Translations under genes and position numbers: made by a program | Notes under the pieces: generated by a model | The model's database searches: none | Seen by the model: only the letters and a program-made list of their open reading frames with translations | What the model was told of the DNA's origin: nothing | Shown here: piece by piece, positions 12,730 to 24,525 of the stretch | How positions within the stretch are numbered: the first letter of the stretch is position 1 | Layout: the number at the start of each line of letters is the position of its first letter | Source: Anoplopoma fimbria | Taxonomy: Eukaryota; Chordata; Actinopteri; Perciformes; Anoplopomatidae | NCBI RefSeq assembly: GCF_027596085.1 | Contig: NC_072465.1 | Coordinates: 5,735,102 to 5,799,101, forward strand | Reading direction: 5' to 3' | Length of the DNA stretch: 64,000 nucleotides

Positions 12730-13533
12730 AAAACATTAAAAAGGTTTGTTGACCAAATGATTCACAAACTCCTTCAGCTTAAACTTTATTTTTGCCGACC
12801 TCACAATAAGGTCAGACTTTATTAGATTACCATGTCTTTTTTTCACACACACGATTTTCTTAAAATGTTATTGGTTTCAATGTGATTAAACACAAAAGTG
12901 CCCCCGACAATTTGGATAAGCCAAAGAACAGGTTGTCAGCTATTTGTACCGGGACTATTTCTTTGGTAGAGTAGTTCCAATACATGTTTACAGCCAAGTT
13001 TGAAGATTATCCAGAGTAAGAGGGAGACTGTTTCAGAAATGTTGCTGTTGATTTTCATAAAGGGCATTTTCAGTGCTGTGAGCAAAAATCCCTTCACCTC
13101 CTGTGTACTGTGGTGGAGTCAAAAACAGAGGCTAATAAAAACAAAACAAACACCATGACATCAAGGGAAACAATATTTTTTGTTGTTATTAGGTGGAAAA
13201 ACTTACTTTTACAGCACATACTTGTGATGCTGAACTCCTGATTTGAAAACTTGAGCCCAGAAAATTAAGGATTAATGGTACATACAGAAGACAGTACGGC
13301 ATGATGAAGTTGGACAATACCATAACTCAACCAAATGGGAGAAAAACAAACGCAGAGGAGTCTTTTAAACCTGTCTGCATTTTACTACCGATGTCAACCG
13401 CAATACTACACAATGGCCAGTTGGTGGCGACAAATCCCAAATCGAAGCGTTAAAACACACGAAGAAGAGACGAGACAGGAAAACAGCCCAGGACTGCCGC
13501 ACTCTCTTCTACTTTCTGTAACCGTGCTGAGAA
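12730..13533. other. Intergenic: ttll3 3' UTR and uqcrc1 5' region
   Basis: No coding exon is seen. The uqcrc1 5' end lies in a more GC-rich stretch from about 13430 with no TATA box, consistent with a housekeeping promoter. Confidence 0.5.
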
Positions 13534-16500
13534 ATGGCGGCGTCCGTGTGCCGAGTCGGGAGCACTGTGGGTCGAGCCCTCGCCAAAGCCCGCAGTGTAA
13601 GTACTGATTTGAAGGCTAAGCTTTGAGCAACATGACAGCTCTCGGCTCTCCTGAACCGAGAGCCGAGAGCTGTCCGCAGCACAGAGACGGGAAGAGGTTA
13701 GCTACGCGGTTAGCATTGGTGAGCTAGCATTGCATGCAAGGTCACCTGTCAAACAAGGCAGTTCGTCTTGTCAGGACCACTCAATGACACACGTCCATTT
13801 TAAAAGGTGTTTTTCAGATCAGCTGGTCGTTGTTTCGGTCTTTCACAAGGTCAGCAGCTGTGACGTTTGTCCCGTGTCCTCACCTGTCCTCACACCGCAG
13901 CTAAGCTCCCTGCTAGCAGCGTTAGCATGGTGACTTTGGAAATGCTGATGGTGACAATGTGTTTTATTGTTGAATACGTACTTTTATATCATGTCGACCA
14001 TTATGTCAACACAAACGAGGTTGAGAACCAACCTGAACAGTAACGTTAGCGTTAGAGGGGTTTACAGTATCTTAGAGTAATCCCAAATCATTGCATAACG
14101 GGTTCTTGTGTACATTTGTAATAACGTCACTGTCAATATACATTGTTCTCAGAAAATAATCATACATGTGGAAATGACCGTCTGAAAGGAAAATTGTTTT
14201 GGAATGACATCCCATTACGTTACAGTACAATGTGATGGATGATATGTTAAACTAGACAGTTTTAGCTACATGTTTTACATCCGATAAGAATAGGTATAGA
14301 TATATATACAGATATATAGTTGTATTCTGGCTTTATCTAATTTAAGTCATTGGCAGATAGCAGCAGGTGGCTGTGGTGTCAATGTCAGCTACAGAGTGTT
14401 GTCCAGTGCCAAACTTTTCTACCCTTGCTTTGTATATGTACAGATCGGAACAGTCAGACATACAGGCAGCGGACCGAGCCTCTCGGTACTCAATTGCACA
14501 TTCAGTTTGCTTCTGCACTTTCCCTCTGGCTTTAGTGAGAATACATACCTCAAATCTGTGGTGTGCAGTCCCTGTAAAATGTGTGGTTTTAATAACAGAA
14601 GACGTGTAGAAATGTTATGTAGTGCATAGTAATAGACAATCAGGGCACATATGAGATTATTATTATTTTCAGTTGCAGTAATGCATGTTATTCTATTTTT
14701 AAAATGACTTGTGTCGCCTCTTGTCGTCTCTTTTCTTCCAGCCCATCATTCTGTCACTGAGGCGCGGCCAGGCCTCTGTCAGCTATGCCCAGAGCCTGCT
14801 GGGAGCCCCTGAAACTCGCCTGACTACCCTCGACAATGGTTTGAGGGTCGCATCTGAGGAGACTGGACATGCCACGTGCACTGTAAGAACACAGTAATAG
14901 GGGGTCTTTTTAACAACCAATGTACAATGTTGTTTAAGCACTTATAGACATGCCAATTCACTGTCATTGAATACTATGTGTTGTGGTTGATTAATATTTC
15001 TCCTTTTTCTTCACATATCTTTTCCCAAATCATAGGTTGGACTGTGGATCAGTGTTGGTAGTCGCTATGAGAGTGAGAAGAACAACGGAGCAGGCTTCTT
15101 CCTGGAGCACATGGCTTTCAAGGTAGACATTATTAGACTTCATGACCTTAAAGGTACCCTGTAAAGTTTTCCTGTAAACAAAGAAAAGCAAGGTTTAGAT
15201 TCACTGTTATTCACTATGACACATTGAGTGTATCCCTTGGGTTTATGATCTGTTCTCTGTTGAATGCATTTCCCTGACCCGCCAGATGGTTTGTCACACA
15301 GAACCATCTGAAAAGCAGTAATTGGAAACTGTTTGGAAAAGGACAGGCGCTTTCAAAAAATACTTTGCAGACGTTTGGCTAAACCATCATCGCCTATCAT
15401 TGTCATACACATAAACCAATTCCGTAACTGCCACTAGTTCCTCACAGGATGCTTATTGATTTGTGCTCTGCCTTACTGAATGCATACGCATTACTTTAAG
15501 CCTGATAAAATGGAATTTAGTGTGACATGTATACTAGCTATTCTTGTGTCATCTTGACAATCCAGCTGCTCTGCAAAGTAACCATAGTGCTACTTAAGGT
15601 CAAAAACTCCCAAGGTCCCCCATAGAACCGTATATCTATAAAATCTGAATCTGCTTGAGAAATATCTAGGCCTTTCACAATTGTTACAAAATCAATTGAA
15701 AGTGATTATTTGAGCTACCCATGACCATTTTGAATAATCATTGGATTCCATAGTAAAGTGTGTTTTAAGGCCAATGTTACAAATGTGGCAACAAATATAA
15801 TGTGAATTAAATGTGTATCCTTTAGCTGGGTTGGGCTGAGGAAAATAAAGTAACTACCTGAGCACAAGTCCAATGCTAGGGGGAAAAAAGGAAAAAGAAA
15901 GCTTGTCCGTCTCGCCCTGACTGTTCTTGGGCTGGTTCTTCTGTTTCTGCTAATATGACAAAATGTTGCCTGCTTTTCGAAGCAAGATGATGACAGAAGT
16001 GCCGAAAGCATCTCTCTTGATTGATTTCTTTATATATAGAGTCTCTCCTATAAATGAAGCAGTGTGTTTGACAGCTCCTGGGAAAGTAATGCTGGAGTTG
16101 ACGCTTCCTATCAGATAATTCAAATAAAAAATGTTTGGATGGAAACATGGTGTTATAATAGTATTGTGCGTCCTTTCAGGAAATTTTCAGTGTGTCGTGC
16201 AAGCTTAACAACTGTGGGGTGGGTCAGAGAGTTTGTGACGGTATCTCAGAGCAGATGTGTTTATGATTGGATCAGAGAGGAAGTTAGAGGTTAACAAGTG
16301 GTAGTAAATATACAGTGTAATCCTCAAGTGAGAATCATGTTCGGCCTAGCAGGCAAAACAAAGTCTACCCTTTGCCTCCGGACCAGGGTCTGGAAGTCGA
16401 AGCAAAACGGTTAACACTGACTTTATGTAACATTGCATATAAGCTTTTGAAGATAAAATCAAACCTCCTTCTACATTAATCTTTTTGAACCACGTTTTTG

Positions 16501-19500
16501 TTATATTTGGTTGGCCTACAGAACTACTTTAGACTAATCTAGCGAGTAAAAGGTAAAACATTGTCTCAGCAAACTATTTGGAGATTGATAATCCTCCAGC
16601 AATCACATAATTTTCGATGATTATCCATTGAAATTAACAGAATTAATTTAGGCCTAGTTGCAAAACCAAACACAACAGCACCCCTGTGTGGCATAAAATG
16701 AACAGGAAAGGATGCAGTTCTTTCCCTTAACCTTTCGTTCTCGCCCCCCAGGGAACCAAGAAGCACCCCCAGTCAGCCCTGGAGCAGCAGGTTGAGTCTA
16801 TGGGTGCTCACCTGAGCGCCTACACCTCGCGGGAGCACACTGCATACTACATGAAGACTCTTGCCAAAGACCTGCCCAAAGGTGAGATGACCTGGTTAAG
16901 CAGTAAAGAAAATGGATTGTCACCTAGATTTAACGATCATTTGATTAAAAAAAAACATTCTTGTTTGTAAGATGAAGGCGTTAAGAATCAACCAATAAAC
17001 ATGTTTACATTCCTGATGGATGGAGAACCACAATTACTTTGCCTGATACTACATGGGGCAGTAACTGTGAATCTAAATAGTTTCTCTTATGTGTTTTCTC
17101 AGCCGTGGAGCTGCTGTCAGAGGTGGTGCAGAGCTGCTTGCTGAATGAGGCAGATATCGAGCAGCAGAGGGGTGTTGTGCTGCGTGAGCTCGAGGAAGTC
17201 GGGGGAAACTTGCAGGAAGTTTGCCTTGACCTGCTGCATGCTACAGCCTTCCAGGGCACTCCTCTGGGGCAGAGTGTGCTAGGACCCTCTAGCAATGCCA
17301 GGCAAGAGGAACTGCATGCTCACACACTCACACATTTAAAACTTAGTCACAATCTCAGTATTGCTTTCATTAAAGGGACATTGCTGTCAAAACAGGGCAG
17401 TGTTGGGAATCTTAACTGGCCTCATGATTCATTTAGATTTGATTACGATTTACCTGTCAATGATTCGAATGGACAGTTCTCAAGGCATCTTGGTGTATTC
17501 ATTCATGTATTATTATTTTTTTACTGCACATGGCTACCTTTTCAAGAATTCATACAAGCAGTAAGATAAATCTGAACTACCTTTCTATTTACTTAGTGCT
17601 TTCAAAAACCAGACTTGAACAATCTATAATATACACTGCTTATAATATACAGCGTTATGCACAGACTTGGCTTAAGACAGTGCATTTCCTGACTTGCCAG
17701 AGAATAAGTGACAACAAAAAGCAGTAAAGACTTCTACTGAGCTGAAATGAAATGACACTAAACTACCTAATATGTTCTGTCCCTGCATCAATGCAGAGTC
17801 GCTCACATCCGCATTACGATGCATCTTAGAAATTGAGAAATTTCCACCCCTCTAGTTGTGATGATGCTAATTATCCCTTCAACATGGCGCAACAACAATT
17901 TGTCATGATGTAGCGTTTTGCTTTTTTTTTTTCCCAGTATATTTATTCCATAGTCTATCAAATTGTGCAGCATTGTGTAAGCAATACTCGTATGCATTTC
18001 TTCCAGGATTCTGACCCGCCATGACCTAGTGGACTACATCAATAGCCACTACAAAGCCCCTCGCATGGTGCTTTCTGCTGCTGGAGGTAGGTCCTTAGTC
18101 CTAACACACACTGTGAGGAGGCACTCTGGTAGCTGTGAATTTCTACTTTTCCTGGAATGACTTGGCGTCTATCTGATGTGCTTCCACCACAGGTGTGAAC
18201 CACGAGGAGCTGGTCAGTTTGGCCAAATCTCACTTCAGCGGAGTGTCTTTCGAGTATGAGGGAGATGCCGTGCCTGTGATGTCACCCTGCCGATTTACAG
18301 GCAGTGAGGTGAGATATTTTAAGAATGTTTTGTAGGAATATTTTTCATGCCGCTGACAGACGTGGCCGGAGGCATTATCAGATACTCTGATTGTCCATCC
18401 GTACCATTCTATTGAACGAGATATCTGAGGAACACCTGAAGGGAGTTTATTAAATTTGGCACAAACATCCATCTGGACTCAAAGATGAACCAATTAGACT
18501 TTGTAGGTCAAAGGTCACTGACATCACGTCCATCCCATTCACGTGAACTTGATATCTCAGAAACACCTTGAGGGAATTTCTTCGAATTTGCCACAAACGT
18601 CCACTTGGCCTCTTACAGTTTGAGACTACTTGAGATTAATGTGTTCGATGCAATAGATAGATAGGTTCTGGCTTTTGGAAGAGCATAGAGCATGCATTGG
18701 TAGCAATATTTTGTTTATAGTCATGGATAAATAGTTTTTATTTTAATCTGTTTCCAGATCCGTATGCGTGATGATGATTTGCCTCTGGCCCACATTGCCG
18801 TGGCTGTGGAGGGGGCCAGTGCTGCCAGCCCAGACATCGTGCCACTCATGGTGGCCAACTCCATCATCGGCAGCTATGACCTCACCTATGGTGGCGGAAA
18901 GGTTGGTGAAATATGTTTCTGTACAAGCATGTTTTAGTTTATTTAACTAAGAAAAGACGACAATGATGAAAGTGAAAGCTGCAGGTAATACCTCCTAAAG
19001 TTAATTATTCTCATACAGTTGCGTCCCCTTTTAAGCTTTGCCCACTTGAGGTTGTTATTGTTTTGAGTGGCCATTTTATATAATTATTAAAGTATTTTTT
19101 TAAACTAATTTGTATGATGTTATATGGTACAACGCTATGATTAGCACATTTGTGGGGGGGCAGAAGTTGTACATGATGTTGTTCCATCATTGCTGCAGTT
19201 GGATGGTGACAAAGGGGGGAATGTTATACAGACCTGTAGAAGTTATTAATAAGTTCCGTTTTTATATTCTTATCTTATTATTCTGTTAACATTGTTGCTG
19301 TACTACTTTAACATTATACTGCTTTAACTATCATATACTCGGAGCAGTTCAACCTAAATGTATTTCCATAAGTATTATGACCTGCTACCTGATGCTGGTA
19401 TGATTATAATCTCACTTTGATTGTGAACAGTCGGATATCAACGCCCATTTCTTCTTCTTCTCTCCTGCAGCATCTGAGCAGCCGTCTGGCCCGTCTGGCC

Positions 19501-19649
19501 GTGGAGGAGAACCTGTGTCACAGCTTCCAGGCCTTCCACTCCTCCTACTGCGACACCGGCCTGCTGGGCATTTACTTTGTGGCCAATAAGCACAAAATTG
19601 AAGATATGATGCACTGGTCCCAGAATGCCTGGTCAGTAATGACTCCAGA

Positions 19650-19730
<81 letters not shown>

Positions 19731-20456
19731 GCAGAACACCATAACGTTAATGTTATGTCATTTTACAATTATAGGACAATGTACATATTTCGTCTTATCT
19801 TCTCCTCTTTCTGTGCAGGATGAACCTGTGTACCACAGTGACAGAGAGTGATGTAGCCAGAGGCAAGAACGCTCTAAAGGCCAGCCTGGTTGGACAGCTC
19901 AATGGTACGTTGCATGTCTGTCTTGCACCTACACAAAAACACAAACAAACTCCTCTGAATCACAAGTCAACACGGCTGTTTTGCCTTTTAGGAACAACAC
20001 CAATTTGCGATGACATCGGCAGACACGTCCTGAACTATGGGCGCCGTATTCCTCTGGCAGAGTGGGATGCTCGGATCGATGTGAGTTGACACTCTGAACA
20101 AGGGCTCTGTCCATTTGTGCTATTTGTACAATAAAGGAAAACAAAGTCTTGTTGTCAGTCCAGGAGAAGAGTTCTGACTTCCCTCCACATGTTTTCTTTC
20201 AGGCCGTGACCCCCAGGATGGTGCGAGACGTCTGCTCCAAATATATCTATGATAAATGTCCTGCTGTGGCAGCTGTTGGTGAGTTCTTTGTGTTTTTTTT
20301 AGACCTTTTTTAAAAAAAAAATATTTAGCAAGGTCAGGTCCCATCTGTAACGTCTCTCTAAACTGTCCCTCCTGGCTCCCTCCTCCAACAGGTCCTGTCG
20401 AGCAGCTACCCGACTACAACAGAATGCGCAGTGCCATGTACTGGCTGAGGTTTTAA
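13534..20456 (+). CDS. uqcrc1: Cytochrome b-c1 complex subunit 1 (core 1), 13 exons
   Basis: Exons: 13534-13596, 14742-14882, 15036-15122, 16752-16881, 17103-17301, 18007-18086, 18193-18308, 18758-18901, 19471-19631, 19819-19904, 19992-20080, 20203-20278 and 20392-20456. The product is 478 residues (bovine is about 480). It starts [20 protein letters not shown], an Arg/Ala/Ser mitochondrial presequence. Family segments include [60 protein letters not shown] and the end MYWLRF. It is a core subunit of respiratory complex III on the matrix side. The M16 zinc motif HxxEH reads F89-F-L-E92-H93, lacking the first His, as in other UQCRC1 proteins. This separates it from the active PMPCB. Intron 5 uses a GC donor. 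Confidence 0.97.
17302..17303 (+). other. GC donor site of uqcrc1 intron 5
   Basis: Exon 5 ends GCCAG at 17301 and the intron starts GCAAGA. The acceptor is TTCCAG at 18001-18006. Joining here gives the conserved [12 protein letters not shown]. No GT in the neighbourhood gives an in-phase join. Confidence 0.8.
18415..18612. repeat. Interspersed repeat with about 132-bp internal period, uqcrc1 intron 7
   Basis: Two related units begin GATATCTGAGGAACACCTG (18419) and GATATCTCAGAAACACCTTG (18551). Both contain GGAGTTTATTAAATTTGGCACAAACATCCA-like sequence. This matches a repeat type I recognise from many teleost introns. The family name is not certain. Confidence 0.5.
19653..19728. repeat. (AC)38 microsatellite in uqcrc1 intron 9
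   Basis: A pure AC tract of 76 bp starts 22 nt after the exon 9 donor. The exon 10 acceptor is about 90 nt past its end. Confidence 0.98.
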
Positions 20457-20676
20457 GATGTGTACTTGTGTTGCTCCATGTGTTGCTCCGTGTGTACCGC
20501 GTTTGCTCCTCATCTTCATCCTCAACCTCACTCCGTTATCCTACCACGATCACTGCGAGAGTGAGCACATGAGGATTGTTGAGTATTACATTTTAGACAT
20601 CGGTTACCTCTTGATTGTACGGTATGGTACTTCGTATTGACTTGAAGAGAGGAGGGGAGAGAGGGCAGACTTGAAT

Positions 20677-20823
20677 AATAAAATATTAAATAATCATCTA
20701 CCGGACACACAGAATACACTCTAAATACAACCAGTTTGGAGCAACAGTATATTTATAATTTCTGTAACGTTTGTTTCTGTCCTCTATTGTACATAACAGA
20801 AGCTCTCATTCTGACAAAATAAA
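20677..20823 (+). terminator. uqcrc1 poly(A) signals
   Basis: AATAAA occurs at 20677-20682 and again at 20818-20823, about 220 and 360 nt after the stop. The second is followed by a GTGTGTTTTT stretch, the usual downstream element. Confidence 0.6.
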
Positions 20824-21209
20824 AAATACTGTAAAAGATTGTGCCAGTGTGTTTTTACATTACACCTTCAGAACCTCTTACGCTTTTTAGTATCATGGTC
20901 AACTGCAATAAGTAGAAAGAAGGTCTCAGAAATAACTTAACTGTTTATACAGAGACTATTGCCAGAACTGAAATCCACACATAAAAGGATGCCACTTGTA
21001 GGCTTCAGATTTTTAGAGGAAGTACACTAGATAAGATTGCTGCGCTTAATTGATGATCTATTTTGCTGTAGGAATCAAAATATATATATCAAAATATATA
21101 TATCTTTCATTTGATTTGTCTGTGCCAAACAGTATCACAAAGAGTTATTTGAGAATGTTCTTCAGGACTGAAAAACAGCCACATTCATGGAAAAGAAAAT
21201 ATGTGATCC

Positions 21210-21253
21210 ATCTATGTTTCAAGATCTGCACAGACAGATCTTGAAACATAGAT
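21210..21253. other. Perfect 19-bp hairpin with 6-nt loop
   Basis: The arm ATCTATGTTTCAAGATCTG at 21210-21228 is followed by the loop CACAGA and its exact reverse complement at 21235-21253. No flanking target duplication or longer inverted repeat is visible. Its function is unknown. Confidence 0.85.
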
Positions 21254-21459
21254 ATGACATCCTCTTAGATAAGTGTGTAGTCCTGCGTCATGCAGGATCT
21301 GTAATAATGCTATTGGTTTAGCCTACAACCCAGGACATCTCTGTTTGATGCTGGATGACATTTGTGTGACCCATGTTTGTTTATCTGCGGGTAACTGAGA
21401 CTGTTTGTAATCCTGAAGGCCCCTGAGGGCCCAACTCTCGTAATCAGGCTGCTTTTGTG

Positions 21460-21665
21460 ATATTCATATTCAATTCAATTCAGTTTATTTTGTATAGCCC
21501 AGAATCACAAATTACAAATTTGCCTCAGAGGGCTTTACAATCTGTGCACATGCGACATCCTCTGTCCTTCCCTCACATCGGCACAGGAAAAACTCCCCTA
21601 AAAAAAAAACCTTTAACAGGGAGAAAAAAGGAAGAAACCTATGGGAGAACGACTCCCAGGATGAG
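21460..21665. repeat. Teleost interspersed repeat fragment
   Basis: It runs from CAATTCAATTCAGTTTATTTTGTATAG through AGAGGGCTTTACAAT and AACAGGGAGAAAAAAGGAAG to CGACTCCCAGGATGAGGGC. This is the pattern of a very common teleost repeat (TTTATTTATATAGC...GGCGCTTTACA...AGGAAGAAACC). It is probably SINE- or LINE-derived; I do not name a family. Confidence 0.65.
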
Positions 21666-21699
21666 GGCTTATCCTCATTAGTAAAATGAGGATAAGCCC
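21665..21699. other. 15-bp perfect hairpin at repeat edge
   Basis: GGGCTTATCCTCATT (21665-21679) and its exact reverse complement (21685-21699) are separated by AGTAA. The hairpin lies at the end of the interspersed repeat and could be a terminal stem of it or a secondary duplication. Confidence 0.85.
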
Positions 21700-23260
21700 C
21701 TTGATGGGCTGGACTGAAGGTGACTCAGGAAACGAGGTAGGCTTGTCTTATTGGTCTCCCTCCCGGGCCTGACAGCCACTTCCTCCTTGTTGTCCTCCAG
21801 AGGGCTATCTTTATGATTGCTCCGGTCTAACCTCTTCCCCCCCTTCTCTCTTTGGTCTTAAAATAGAGATTATCTGTACTCATACATTATGTTCCTTTAA
21901 AAAGAAACGATGCACATTGTCCAGCATTTACATTTTTCCTTGTCGTGCCAAAACAAGCACATAGCTGGGGTGGCTGTTATTAAACAAAATCAGAGTTGAC
22001 AACATGAGTAAACGAAGCAACACTGATTATTTGATCTTTTATCAAGCCTATCATTTTAAAATAAAACCCAAATAGCAAATTAGCAGTTCCCATTATTTTA
22101 CTTCAATTATGATGAAACACATTAATCCAATTTCAAGAAATGCAATCGCTAAACTCGCTAAACTTTAATTGATGACACCAACTTTAGCTGCTGTTACTCC
22201 CAACTAAATGCTCCCTGTATAATTGAATCACTGTCACAGTAATGCGGAAGAATTTGGGCCTGCTCTTTCATGTGGAACTCCCATATGAGGAGTTTTTGAT
22301 GTAGGCTGCTTGTTTTGGATCCTGGAGATTTGTCTGTAGTCTGACTAGTTGATGAGAAAATGTTCTATTGATTTAAACTTTTTTTTGTGAAACCACAAAC
22401 GGGTATAGAGTGCATGCCCACCATTAATATGTCTTCATGGTATCACACCTTCTCTGTTTGTCTTATGAAAGTCACGATACAGTTAAACTCTCCATTTTGA
22501 GGCCTTTGTCCATTGAGCAACGTTTCGAAGATCCTGATGGATCTACTGGGCTTCAGATGAGAAATCACATTTCTTTTTTAAGACAGTGGACTCTTTATCC
22601 TGTATTTGAGGAGAGAAAGAAGGCCAGCATATTTTATGGATGATCACCCTGGAATAGCAGGGTGCCTGTTGGTTACAGACACAGTTCAGTTACTGCAGAG
22701 TTTGAGTTGTTGTGCCTTGTTAATGACATATCTTGGTGGCTGCCATTCACTTTCCATGCCTACACCACAACCTGACAGTGAGACATGTGAAATTAATCTT
22801 AATGTTTATGAAAATCCGTGAGCACATTTGCTTAAAGCAGTCCTAAAACTAGACAGTATTAAAAATCACACAAACTCAGGAACTACAAAGATGATCAGAA
22901 CAATCTGTAACAGCATGGAAATGTCCCTTCTCAGTAGCAATATTGTTTGTCTTTGCCCTTAAACACAACACATTCCTCCCCTTTATAATGTTGTAATGAT
23001 GAGGCTTTGGTCACCCAGTCTGCATGGATGATTGACAATACAGAACACTTTAACACCATAATAAGAAAGGCATTGTTTATTGCAGAGTGTTGGTACTTAA
23101 CTTTTGAACAGAAGTGGTGGGTCTCAGTTGTGCTTTGACTCGGGCAACTCTCCCATTCAATCAAGGCAAACTATTGTGATTATCACTGTGTTATTTTTAG
23201 AAAAGAGAAAGACGGCAATGAGTGTAGAGGAAATGAGATGAAATGAGGGGAGGGTGAAGG
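21700..23260. other. Intergenic, no gene seen
   Basis: Open frames here are short, lack splice context and resemble no family I know. Confidence 0.5.
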
Positions 23261-23271
23261 GGGTGTAAAGA

Positions 23272-23279
23272 TATAAAAG
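23272..23279 (+). promoter_or_regulatory. TATA box of the urocortin gene
   Basis: TATAAAAG lies about 275 nt upstream of a strong donor (ACTGA|GTAAGTA at 23547/23548). A start near 23300 would give a 5' UTR exon of about 245 nt. A TATA-type promoter is usual for regulated neuropeptide genes. Confidence 0.6.
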
Positions 23280-23299
23280 ATAAACAGAGAGGGGAAGGG

Positions 23300-23547
23300 G
23301 CAGTGCCACTGAGAAGATAGACGTGGATGAAGACAAAGTCGTGGACGAGCCGGCAGAAGTCCATTTGAACATCCGACTGCGTGTCACAGAGGTCGATCCT
23401 CCTGTATTTTTAGAAGAAGAAGCTGGGAATCAGAAGACAGCATTATAGGGTCAAAGACAAGAGATCAATACCAAAGCCCTGCTTTAGACCAGAAGAAGGA
23501 GAAGTGCCTTTTTGTCAAGTTACTGACTTTCACAGCTGTGACACTGA
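23300..23547 (+). other. Predicted non-coding exon 1 of the urocortin gene
   Basis: It is bounded upstream by the TATA box and downstream by a consensus donor. The acceptor at 24131-24133 (TCCTTGCAG) is followed 14 nt later by the start codon. The CRH family typically has one 5' UTR intron and a single coding exon, which this layout matches. The exact start is inferred. Confidence 0.5.
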
Positions 23548-24147
23548 GTAAGTATTGATTTGGATTATGACACTGGATAGTACTTACCCAGGTTTGTCTG
23601 TAGCCTACTCATTTCAGAACATAATGCATGATTTGGTAGGTAATTGGACAACATGCTGTATTATTTATAGGACAAGTTGACATGATACTAGAGAATATGT
23701 AATTCCCTGCAGAAAACTGTATAAACTAAGTACTTTTTCTAACATGCTTTTATGTCATTTTAGAATATTTAAAATCTACCATTTACTGCACACTTGATGG
23801 ATTATTTATTTCAATTCGTGCATTGACAGGGATTATTAAAATGTTAATCTTACAAAAATGTTCCTGGAATACAAAATGTTAAGGATTTCCTTCCTGCGTT
23901 GCATCTTTATTCTAATCTAATAGCCTCCTGTTTTTCATAAATAGCCTCACTTTTCGATTTATGAGGGATTTGCATATGTATTCAGTAAAGAATGAATGTT
24001 TTCTGTTTTTACTTCAAATAATTGCAGATAAGAAAATTCCTCATGCATACCATCACTGAGAGAAATATTGCAGTGTCAGAATTGTGAAAATCTAGAGCCA
24101 CTAGCTGATCTGTTCTTCTCCTCGTCCTTGCAGACAGAGTCCTAACC

Positions 24148-24525
24148 ATGAGAAGTGTGCGTGTGTGTTTCTGCTTGGCTCTGCTGCTGCCTTGGGTCGT
24201 CCAGAGCCAGAGGAGCAATCCCGCTCTTGCTAAACTCGATGAAGACATACAGAGGGATGTGCTTGCTATCGACATCCTGAACCGCAGCAGTGTGTTGAAC
24301 TCATTGCTCCGATCAGAGCGTCACACTGTGCTCCAGCGAGAACGAGCCCCGCGCCCAGCCTCCCAGGTGCCAAAGAGAGCCCAGCAGGGGTCCCGCTTTG
24401 CCCTGTCCCTTGATGTTCCCACCAGCATCCTCAGTGTCCTCATAGACCTGGCCAAGAACCAGGACATGAGAACCAAGGCTGCAGCCAATGCAGAACTGAT
24501 GGCACGAATAGGCAAGAGGAAATAA
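24148..24525 (+). CDS. ucn3l: Urocortin 2/3-type preprohormone (CRH family)
   Basis: A single coding exon encodes 125 residues. Residues 1 to about 21 form a signal peptide (MRSVRVCFCLALLLPWVVQS). A basic site PKRAQQGSR precedes the mature peptide, which begins near FALSLDVPTSILSVL and ends ANAELMARI. GKRK follows: Gly is the amide donor, then dibasic cleavage. SLDVPT and the C-terminal AANAELMARI are hallmarks of the urocortin 2/3 branch, as opposed to CRH and Ucn1 (PPISLDLT). Urocortins 2/3 act mainly on CRHR2, affecting feeding, stress recovery and islet function. The peptide looks more Ucn3-like. However, from memory human UCN2 sits beside UQCRC1, so the locus favours the UCN2 orthologue. 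Fish annotations often use 'urocortin-3-like'. The family assignment is firm; the symbol is not. Confidence 0.93.
   Translation: MRSVRVCFCLALLLPWVVQSQRSNPALAKLDEDIQRDVLAIDILNRSSVLNSLLRSERHTVLQRERAPRPASQVPKRAQQGSRFALSLDVPTSILSVLIDLAKNQDMRTKAAANAELMARIGKRK

Noticed and set aside
18230..18472. Minus-strand frames within uqcrc1 introns
   Set aside because: They overlap uqcrc1 exon 7 and an interspersed repeat and have no independent support.
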